The notes under the pieces were generated by a model that saw nothing but the letters and a program-made list of their open reading frames with translations, ran no database searches and was not told where the DNA came from. Both the position numbers and the translations under genes were made by a program. DNA of 5,585 nucleotides from Hyphomicrobiales bacterium (GTDB lineage: Bacteria; Pseudomonadota; Alphaproteobacteria; Rhizobiales; Beijerinckiaceae), in the NCBI GenBank assembly GCA_028290125.1, contig JAQGKM010000316.1, forward strand, positions 1 to 5,585, read 5' to 3'. Numbering within the stretch: position 1 is the stretch's first letter; each line of letters opens with the position of its first letter. This document shows positions 1 through 5,585 of this stretch, one piece after another.

Positions 1-108
1 CGCCCTGACGTCGCGGCCGACGCCAACGACGTCGCACCCGCCTGCCAGCAGCCGCGCGGTCACGACCGACCCGATCAACCCGTAAGCGCCGACCACGAGA
101 ATGCGCAA
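1..108 (-). CDS. NAD(P)-binding Rossmann-fold protein (epimerase/SDR-like), N-terminal 36 codons only
   Basis: The gene runs off the left edge, so only its first 36 residues are visible. They begin MRILVVGAYGLIGSVV, a hydrophobic first beta strand followed by a GxxGxxG dinucleotide-binding loop (G7, G10, G13). A helix (about residues 13-23) and a second strand (DVVGVGRD, 26-33) come next. This is the classic start of atypical short-chain dehydrogenases, NAD-dependent epimerases and related oxidoreductases. The arginine after the second strand may favour NADPH, which is inference. The TTG at 108-106 is chosen because it puts the first strand at the N-terminus, as in the family, and has a weak GGA about 9 nt upstream. 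The frame stays open further upstream to an ATG at 282, but that extension does not look like protein. Substrate and exact family cannot be told from this fragment. Confidence 0.7.
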   Translation of the reverse strand, partial: MRILVVGAYGLIGSVVTARLLAGGCDVVGVGRDVRA

Positions 109-303
109 TGAATCATCCAGCTGAAGCTCTTGACCGGAGCTTAGCGCGGCGTCCTGCGCGAACAAAGTGAAACGGACGTTTCTGCGCGGAGGCGTAGTTG
201 CAACGGCGTTTGGCGTTTCGCACGATCTACTTGGGGGATTATTGAAGCCGCAGAAGAGTTTGGCGAAAGCGGCCTCGCTCATCCAAGCCGCAACATGCGT
301 GAT

Positions 304-331
304 TTGATTTTACTACAGCCAGCCGTAATGT
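304..331 (+). promoter_or_regulatory. possible sigma70-type promoter for the glycosyltransferase gene
   Basis: TTGATT at 304-309 and TAATGT at 326-331 are separated by 16 nt, and the proposed ATG lies 28 nt further on. The boxes resemble -35 and -10 elements and sit in an AT-richer part of the intergenic region. This is a motif match by eye only. The rest of the 109-359 divergent region shows no convincing operator, hairpin or small gene. Confidence 0.3.
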
Positions 332-359
332 AGCTGCATTGGAGAGCGGATTCTTTCAA

Positions 360-1094
360 ATGAACTGTACGACAACCCTTTGCTTGACTGCGGGCGGACG
401 TCCTGACCTGTTGGACACGACCCTGGAAACCCTTCTGGCTTTCAATCGGCACTGTTTCTCGGACTTCATCGTCGTGAACGATTTCGGCGATCAGGCCACC
501 AATGTCATCGTGCGAAAACATCTCCCCCAGGCGCGGCTTATCTCGCATGAGAGGCAACGCGGACACCATGTCTCGATCGACGAAATGTACGCGGCGGTCT
601 CGACCCCCTACATCTTTCATTGCGAGGATGACTGGCTGTTCGATCCCGTCTGTTTCATTCCGGCCTGCTTCAAAGTCCTGCTCAACGAACCCGGAGCAAG
701 CCAAGTCACGGTTCGCCACGCAGACTGCCAGAGAACGTCAGGCCTCCTCCCGGAGCAAGTTTACTGCATCGCCGATAGCCAGGCGTACGAGAAGAGCAAG
801 GTGCTGAGCATCAGGGACTGGGGCCACTACACCTTCAATCCCTCTCTGCTGCGACGCGATCTCTGGGCCACGATCGGACCCTTTCAAAAATACTACAAGG
901 AAAGCGACGTGAACGATGCCTGCCAGACGAGAGGGCTCACATCCGCGCGTCTCGTCCCGGGCGTATGCCGCCACTTGGGCGGAGGACGGCATATGCACGA
1001 CAACATGCAGCGCAAGAACATCGGAATGAAGCTGCGCCGGATGTACGGGGCGTTCAAGAAGCGGACCGAAGGGCTCACGCTCATCGGGAGCTGA
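360..1094 (+). CDS. probable GT-A-fold glycosyltransferase (GT2-like), 244 aa
   Basis: A predicted cytoplasmic sugar transferase with no signal peptide or membrane segment. The N-terminus (residues 5-27, TLCLTAGGRPDLLDTTLETL) looks like the first strand and helix of a GT-A nucleotide-sugar-binding fold. FIVVNDFGD (36-44) fits the second strand with an acidic end. TPYIFHCEDDW (82-92) matches the place where such enzymes carry the acidic DxD-type motif that binds a metal and the sugar nucleotide. A later stretch, GHYTFNPSLLRRDLW (155-169), and a His/Gly-rich end, CRHLGGGRHMHD (203-214), may complete the active site. ATG 360 is preferred over an in-frame TTG at 339, which has no ribosome binding site; GGAG and GGA lie 15 and 9 nt before the ATG. 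The gene stands alone, convergent with adk, and shares their terminator hairpin. Donor, acceptor and pathway are unknown. No close named homologue is recognised. Confidence 0.72.
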   Translation: MNCTTTLCLTAGGRPDLLDTTLETLLAFNRHCFSDFIVVNDFGDQATNVIVRKHLPQARLISHERQRGHHVSIDEMYAAVSTPYIFHCEDDWLFDPVCFIPACFKVLLNEPGASQVTVRHADCQRTSGLLPEQVYCIADSQAYEKSKVLSIRDWGHYTFNPSLLRRDLWATIGPFQKYYKESDVNDACQTRGLTSARLVPGVCRHLGGGRHMHDNMQRKNIGMKLRRMYGAFKKRTEGLTLIGS

Positions 1095-1099
1095 ACGAA

Positions 1100-1125
1100 A
1101 AAGGCCGCGCAGATGCGCGGCCTTT
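1100..1125 (-). terminator. intrinsic terminator of the spc operon, probably bidirectional
   Basis: A perfect 11-bp inverted repeat (AAAGGCCGCGC / GCGCGGCCTTT) encloses a 4-nt loop at 1111-1114. Read on the minus strand, the stem ends in TTTTT followed by CG, a good intrinsic terminator 23 nt past the adk stop. On the plus strand the stem lies 5 nt past the glycosyltransferase stop, but the tail has only three Ts before a G, so it is weaker in that direction. Its position between two convergent genes fits shared use. Confidence 0.85.
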
Positions 1126-1148
1126 GTCATGTCGCGAGGCCAGACACC

Positions 1149-1723
1149 TCACCCCAAGATCACGTCGATCGCCTTGGTGACCGCGTCGATCGGCGCCATG
1201 CCGTCGACCGTCTTCAGCGTGCCCTTGGACTCGTAATAGGCCGAGACCGGCGCCGTCTGCGCGCGGTAGGCGTCGAGGCGCACCTTGAAGGCGTCCGGGT
1301 TGTCGTCGGCGCGCACCGTGCCGCCGGCCGCGATGGTTTCGCGGGCGCGGTTCTCGATGCGCGACATCAGCGCGTTCTCGTCGACCTTGAGCTCGATGAT
1401 CGCATCGAGATCCATGTGCTTCTTCGCCAGCAGCTCGTCGAGCGCCCGCGCCTGCGCGACGGTGCGCGGGAAGCCGTCGAGAATGAAGCCCTTCACGGCG
1501 TCACCCTCTTCGATCCGGTCCGAGATGATGCCGACCACGATCTCATCCGACACGAGCCCGCCGGCGTCCATCACGGCCTTGGCCTGCAGGCCGACCGGGG
1601 TGCCGGCCTTCACGGCCGCACGCAGCATGTCGCCTGTGGACAGCTGGGGAATGCCATACTTCTCGACGAGACGAGCCGCCTGCGTTCCCTTGCCGGCGCC
1701 GGGCGGCCCCAGAAGTATGAGTC

Positions 1724-1727
<4 letters not shown>
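1149..1727 (-). CDS. adk: adenylate kinase, short (zinc-less LID) form, 192 aa
   Basis: Cytosolic enzyme that interconverts ATP + AMP and 2 ADP, keeping the adenylate pool in balance. The P-loop GPPGAGKGT is at residues 7-15, the AMP-site motif TGDMLR at 31-36, the NMP-binding region at about 30-59, and the family signature FILDGFPRT at 81-89 with its AMP-contacting arginine (R88). The LID region (about 126-150) is short and has no four-cysteine zinc site. This is the short form of about 190 residues, usual in alphaproteobacteria, rather than the form of about 215 residues in E. coli. Arg127, Arg139 and Arg150 with DDNP (141-144) fit the phosphate-binding LID positions. The ATG overlaps the secY stop as ATGA, with GGGGGAG about 6 nt upstream, so translation is probably coupled to secY. 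It is the last gene before the terminator. Confidence 0.97.
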
Positions 1728-3058
<1,331 letters not shown>

Positions 3059-3074
3059 TGAAGCGCTCCGGGGG

Positions 3075-3092
3075 GGCGCGCGCCGGCGCGCC
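3075..3092 (-). other. GC hairpin just upstream of the secY ribosome binding site
   Basis: GGCGCGC and GCGCGCC form a perfect 7-bp stem around a 4-nt CGGC loop. It ends 5 nt before the GGAG (3069-3066) used by secY and lies within a 14-bp perfect palindrome (3078-3091). It could limit ribosome access or simply reflect GC-rich sequence. No function is proven. Confidence 0.5.
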
Positions 3093-3114
3093 GAAATCGG
3101 GGGTCTGAACATGA

Positions 3115-3152
3115 CGAGCGGGGCGGAAGGATTTTCATCCTCGCCCCGCTCG
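3115..3152 (-). promoter_or_regulatory. long GAAA-capped hairpin in the rplO-secY interval
   Basis: In transcript sense, CGAGCGGGGCG pairs with CGCCCCGCTCG (11 bp). After a 2-nt bulge on the 3' side, AGGAT pairs with ATCCT (5 bp), closed by GAAA, a GNRA-type tetraloop. No U-run follows, so it is not a standard intrinsic terminator. It lies 56 nt before the secY start. A stable capped stem between ribosomal genes and secY could stop 3' decay, act as an RNase processing site or bind a regulator. The structure is seen; the function is inference. Confidence 0.65.
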
Positions 3153-3163
3153 GGATCAATATG

Positions 3164-3200
3164 GTGACGGATCGCGCCCTTATTAGAGGCGCGCGGTCAC
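3164..3200 (-). other. hairpin directly after the rplO stop codon
   Basis: Starting at the base after the rplO TGA, the transcript can form an outer stem GTGAC/GTCAC (5 bp). An asymmetric internal loop (CG opposite ATCC) follows, then an inner stem CGCGCC/GGCGCG (6 bp) around a 9-nt loop. The 3' side has no U-run. It may protect the upstream ribosomal mRNA end or work together with the 3115-3152 hairpin. Whether it has a function is inference. Confidence 0.5.
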
Positions 3201-3674
3201 TCAGGCCGTAGCTTCGGCGCCGAGAAGCTTGACCGAGCCGCCGGCCTTTTCGATCGCGGCGACGGCAGACTTCGAAGCGCGGGCGACTTCGAACGTCGCC
3301 TTCGTCGCGAGTTCACCATTGCCGAGGATCTTGACGCCGTCGCGGGCGCGGGCGCAAACGCCGGCTTCCACAAGCGCTTCGACCGTCACGGGCTTGCCCG
3401 CGTCGAGCTTGCCAGCCTCGAACGCCTCTTGCAGGCGGCCAAGGTTCACTTCGTTGAAGTCGGACGCGAAGATGTTCGTGAAGCCGCGCTTCGGGAGGCG
3501 ACGATGCAGCGGCATCTGGCCGCCTTCGAAGCCCTTGATGCGGACGCCCGAACGGGCCGTCTGGCCCTTGCCGCCGCGGCCGCCCTGCTTGCCCATGCCC
3601 GAGCCGATACCACGGCCGATGCGCATGCGCTTCTTGGACGAACCCGGATTGTCGTGAATGCCATTGAGTCTCAT
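3201..3674 (-). CDS. rplO: 50S ribosomal protein L15, 157 aa
   Basis: Large-subunit protein that binds 23S rRNA and is a late assembly factor of the 50S particle. The N-terminal extension rich in Gly, Arg and Lys (residues 12-48, with RIGRGIGSGMGKQGGRGGKG) threads into rRNA. It is followed by FEGGQMPLHRRLPKRGF (49-65), the typical L15 core. The C-terminal globular half (about 75-152) ends in a short Ala/Thr tail. ATG 3674 has AGGAG 7 nt upstream and gives the normal MRLNGIHDNPGS start; an upstream in-frame GTG at 3689 lies before this ribosome site. It starts 11 nt after rpmD, and its ribosome site reaches the end of rpmD, which suggests coupled translation. Confidence 0.98.
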   Translation of the reverse strand: MRLNGIHDNPGSSKKRMRIGRGIGSGMGKQGGRGGKGQTARSGVRIKGFEGGQMPLHRRLPKRGFTNIFASDFNEVNLGRLQEAFEAGKLDAGKPVTVEALVEAGVCARARDGVKILGNGELATKATFEVARASKSAVAAIEKAGGSVKLLGAEATA

Positions 3675-3685
3675 GGTGATGCTCC

Positions 3686-3883
3686 TCACTGGCCTTCGAC
3701 GACGCGGACGAGATGCGCGACTTTCGCGATCATCCCGCGCACGGCCGGCGTATCTTCGAGGGACTTGCGGCGACCGATCTTGTTCAGACCGAGGCCGATC
3801 AACGTGCCGCGCTGGTCGTTGGAACGTCCGATGACGCTCGCGAACTGCTCGACGGTCACGATCTTCTTGGAGGCGTTCGTCAT
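3686..3883 (-). CDS. rpmD: 50S ribosomal protein L30, 65 aa
   Basis: Small single-domain protein of the large subunit, contacting 23S rRNA. The bacterial L30 pattern is clear: a first strand KIVTVEQFASVIGR (7-20), the conserved TLIGLGLNKIGRR (27-39), then TPAVRGMIAKVAHLVRV (45-61). Length is normal. ATG 3883 is preferred over an in-frame upstream ATG at 3904 because a strong GGGAGGT sits 7 nt before it; the longer form would begin inside the end of rpsE. It lies 17 nt after rpsE. Confidence 0.97.
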   Translation of the reverse strand: MTNASKKIVTVEQFASVIGRSNDQRGTLIGLGLNKIGRRKSLEDTPAVRGMIAKVAHLVRVVEGQ

Positions 3884-3900
3884 GTCAGAAACCTCCCTGA

Positions 3901-4482
3901 TCAAGCTTCAGCGCCAGCAGCTTCCGCATCGGCGCCGGGGCGGCGAGACTGAAGCGTGGACACCTTGAGGCTGCGGCGAGCCGCGACCGAACGGGGCGAG
4001 TCTTCGCGCGAGAGCGCATCGAAGGTCGCGCGGATCATGTTGTACGGGTTGGACGAGCCCTGCGACTTCGCCACCACGTCATGCATGCCGAGCGTTTCGA
4101 AGACAGCGCGCATCGGGCCGCCGGCGATGATGCCGGTACCGGCCGGCGCAGCGCGCAGGATGACGCGGCCAGCGCCGTGACGGCCCTGCACGTCATGATG
4201 CAAAGTCCGGCCTTCGCGCAGCGGCACGCGGATCAGCGCGCGCTTGGCGGCTTCCGTCGCCTTGCGGATGGCTTCCGGCACTTCGCGCGCCTTGCCATGA
4301 CCGAAACCGACGCGACCCTTCTGGTCGCCGACGACGACGAGAGCGGCGAAGCCGAAGCGACGACCACCCTTCACGACCTTCGCGACGCGGTTGATGTGGA
4401 CCAGACGGTCCACGAATTCGCTGTCACGCTCTTCGTTGTTATGACGATCGCGACCGCGACCGCCTTCACCTTCACGAGCCAT
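3901..4482 (-). CDS. rpsE: 30S ribosomal protein S5, 193 aa
   Basis: Small-subunit protein next to the decoding region and mRNA entry, important for translational accuracy. The N-terminal double-stranded-RNA-binding-like domain spans about residues 23-86, including VVKGGRRFGFAALVVVGD (36-53). The KGGR loop in this stretch is the place where spectinomycin resistance changes arise in other bacteria; the sensitive-type residues appear intact. The C-terminal domain (about 100-160) has GAGRVILRAAPAGTGIIAGG (103-122). A charged N-terminal tail (residues 1-20) and a C-terminal tail rich in Ala and Glu extend it beyond the E. coli protein of about 167 residues, as is common in alphaproteobacteria. 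The ribosome site is weak (GGAA 8 nt before ATG 4482), and the gene follows a 100-nt structured gap. Confidence 0.98.
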   Translation of the reverse strand: MAREGEGGRGRDRHNNEERDSEFVDRLVHINRVAKVVKGGRRFGFAALVVVGDQKGRVGFGHGKAREVPEAIRKATEAAKRALIRVPLREGRTLHHDVQGRHGAGRVILRAAPAGTGIIAGGPMRAVFETLGMHDVVAKSQGSSNPYNMIRATFDALSREDSPRSVAARRSLKVSTLQSRRPGADAEAAGAEA

Positions 4483-4502
4483 TTGTTTTTTCCGTCACTT
4501 GC

Positions 4503-4525
4503 GCGGGATGCACATGCAATCCCGC
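4503..4525 (-). other. hairpin upstream of rpsE
   Basis: In the transcript GCGGGAT pairs with ATCCCGC (7 bp), and the stem can continue with GC/GC past a bulged U to a 4-nt loop. It ends 20 nt before the rpsE start codon and just before its weak ribosome site. It may influence rpsE translation. The structure is seen; the role is inference. Confidence 0.5.
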
Positions 4526-4544
4526 TCGCTTCGAGAACCCTGCG

Positions 4545-4571
4545 GGGCGCGCGACGCATTGCTGCGCGCCC
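4545..4571 (-). other. GC-rich hairpin after rplR
   Basis: GGGCGCGC and GCGCGCCC form an 8-bp perfect stem around an 11-nt loop, extendable by two pairs past a bulged C. It begins 11 nt after the rplR stop codon and has no U-run, so it does not look like a full terminator. With the hairpin at 4503-4525 it fills most of the rplR-rpsE gap. Confidence 0.5.
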
Positions 4572-4582
4572 GCCCCGGAGAA

Positions 4583-4945
4583 TTAGAAGTCGAGACCACC
4601 CTCGCGGGCGCCCTCGGCGAGCGCCTTGACGCGCCCGTGGTACATGTACGCGCCACGATCGAACACGACAGTCTTGATGCCGGCGGCGGCAGCGCGCTCG
4701 GCGATCAGCTTGCCGACGGTCTTGGCGGCATTGACGTCGGCGCCCGTCTTGAGGGACTCACGCTGAGTCTTCTCGATGGACGAGGCGGCGACGAGAGTCG
4801 TGCCCTTTTCGTCGTCGATGATCTGAGCGTAGATCTGCTTCGAAGAGCGGAACACGCTGAGACGCGGCTTGCCATAGGCGCGCGCGCGGATCGAACGGCG
4901 AACGCGAGCCTTGCGGCGATCGGTTGCCTGGTTATCCTTAGCCAT
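4583..4945 (-). CDS. rplR: 50S ribosomal protein L18, 120 aa
   Basis: Binds 5S rRNA together with L5 and anchors it in the central protuberance of the 50S subunit. The basic N-terminus (residues 10-28, RRKARVRRSIRARAYGKPR) is followed by LSVFRSSKQIYAQIIDD (29-45) and the diagnostic end VVFDRGAYMYHGRVKALAE (93-111) with GLDF at the C-terminus. Length is normal. ATG 4945 has AAGGAG about 8 nt upstream; that ribosome site overlaps the rplF stop codon, and the gap to rplF is only 12 nt. Confidence 0.98.
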   Translation of the reverse strand: MAKDNQATDRRKARVRRSIRARAYGKPRLSVFRSSKQIYAQIIDDEKGTTLVAASSIEKTQRESLKTGADVNAAKTVGKLIAERAAAAGIKTVVFDRGAYMYHGRVKALAEGAREGGLDF

Positions 4946-4957
4946 CGCGGCCTCTCC

Positions 4958-5491
4958 TTACTTCTTCTTGCCTTCCTTGCGGAAGATGAATTCGTCGGAA
5001 TACCGAACGCCCTTGCCCTTGTAGGGCTCGGGGCCGCGATAGGCGCGGATTTCGGCGGCGACCTGGCCAACCTGGCGCTTGTCCGAGCCCGAGATGTTGA
5101 TCTCGGTCGGCTTGGGCGTCACGATCGTCACGCCAGCGGGGATCGGGTAGACCACATCGTGGCTGAACCCGAGCGACAGCTGGACATTCTTGCCGACAAC
5201 GGCGGCCTTGTAGCCGACACCCGTGATTTCGAGCGTCTTGCTGAAGCCGGCGCTGACGCCAGTCACCAGGTTGGAAATCATAGAGCGCGACATGCCCCAC
5301 ATGGCGCGGGCGCGCTTCGTTTCCGAACGGGGATCGACCTTGATGGCGTTGTCTTCGAGCTTCACTTCAACATCGTCAGGAACGACGAAGCTGAGTTCAC
5401 CCTTGGAGCCCTTGACCGACACAGCCTGACCGTCAACCTTCGCGGTGACGCCGGCCGGAACGGCGACGGGCTTCTTTCCGATACGAGACAT
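4958..5491 (-). CDS. rplF: 50S ribosomal protein L6, 177 aa
   Basis: Large-subunit protein near the factor-binding centre at the sarcin-ricin loop and L7/L12 stalk base. The start MSRIGKKPVAVPAGV and two repeated alpha/beta halves (about 1-82 and 83-170) are typical. The L6 signature PEPYKGKGVRYSDE is at 154-167, followed by a basic tail (RKEGKKK). Length matches the family. ATG 5491 is chosen over an upstream in-frame ATG at 5548, because it gives the family N-terminus and has AGGGA 6 nt before it; the upstream ATG lies inside rpsH. It lies 22 nt after rpsH. Confidence 0.98.
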   Translation of the reverse strand: MSRIGKKPVAVPAGVTAKVDGQAVSVKGSKGELSFVVPDDVEVKLEDNAIKVDPRSETKRARAMWGMSRSMISNLVTGVSAGFSKTLEITGVGYKAAVVGKNVQLSLGFSHDVVYPIPAGVTIVTPKPTEINISGSDKRQVGQVAAEIRAYRGPEPYKGKGVRYSDEFIFRKEGKKK

Positions 5492-5513
5492 GAGAATTCC
5501 CTCTCTTGTTCGG

Positions 5514-5585
5514 TTAGAAGACCCGGCAGAGCACTTCACCGCCGACATTCTGCTCGCGAGCAGAGTGGTCGGCCATGACGCCCTT
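5514..5585 (-). CDS. rpsH: 30S ribosomal protein S8, C-terminal 23 residues
   Basis: The gene enters from the right edge; only its last 23 codons and TAA are present. The peptide begins KGVMADHSAREQNVGGEV and ends LCRVF, the conserved C-terminus of S8, a 16S rRNA-binding assembly protein. In E. coli S8 also represses spc-operon translation. Any such target here would be upstream of this window. Confidence 0.95.
   Translation of the reverse strand, partial: KGVMADHSAREQNVGGEVLCRVF

Noticed and set aside
109..282. A 58-codon N-terminal extension of the Rossmann protein to an ATG at 282
   Set aside because: The frame is open, but the translated stretch has no family resemblance and would bury the first beta strand far from the N-terminus. 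The TTG at 108 gives the expected start.
279..719. A 146-codon minus-strand open frame opposite the start of the glycosyltransferase
   Set aside because: The plus-strand frame carries recognisable fold motifs; the minus-strand translation has none and no clear ribosome site was seen.
3059..3112. An upstream start for secY adding 18 residues
   Set aside because: The extension is an Arg/Pro-rich read-through of the GC hairpin region without a ribosome site, whereas ATG 3058 has GGAG at 7 nt and gives the family N-terminus.
3115..3152. Reading this hairpin as an intrinsic terminator of the ribosomal part of the operon
   Set aside because: The stem is strong, but the sequence after it (TCATGTTCAG in transcript sense) has no U-run, so termination by the intrinsic mechanism is not supported.
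4499..5578. A 359-codon plus-strand open frame opposite rplR, rplF and rpsH
   Set aside because: It is fully antisense to three unmistakable ribosomal protein genes and crosses their intergenic gaps. Its Arg/Asp/Leu-rich translation is typical of antisense frames in GC-rich DNA.

Overview
The window is chromosomal DNA from an alphaproteobacterium, most likely of the order Hyphomicrobiales (Rhizobiales). This rests on the GC-rich sequence, a run of ribosomal protein genes in spc-operon order, and adk directly overlapping the end of secY. The lineage is judged from protein character and gene order only; the genus cannot be fixed without a search.

Layout, right to left, because the main operon is on the minus strand: the last 23 codons of rpsH (5514-5585), rplF (4958-5491), rplR (4583-4945), rpsE (3901-4482), rpmD (3686-3883), rplO (3201-3674), secY (1724-3058) and adk (1149-1727). 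Most junctions are tight: 22, 12, 17 and 11 nt, and a 4-nt ATGA overlap between secY and adk. Two junctions are not: rplR-rpsE (100 nt) and rplO-secY (142 nt). Both contain GC-rich hairpins that no coding feature explains. The operon makes ribosomal proteins S8, L6, L18, S5, L30 and L15, the channel subunit of the Sec translocon, and adenylate kinase.

An 11-bp perfect hairpin at 1100-1125 lies just beyond adk, with a U-run on the adk side. It separates the operon from a convergent plus-strand gene (360-1094) for a probable GT-A-fold glycosyltransferase. Many alphaproteobacteria continue adk with rpsM-rpsK-rpoA-rplQ; here that continuation is absent and the terminator and unrelated gene take its place. 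The glycosyltransferase gene is followed to the left by a 251-nt divergent intergenic stretch (109-359) and the first 36 codons of a minus-strand NAD(P)-binding Rossmann protein (1-108).

Most of the window is conserved housekeeping sequence. I found no mobile element, CRISPR array, tRNA or rRNA gene, and no clear new multi-gene system. The items most worth a second look are the structured rplO-secY interval, the structured rplR-rpsE interval, and the break in gene order after adk.
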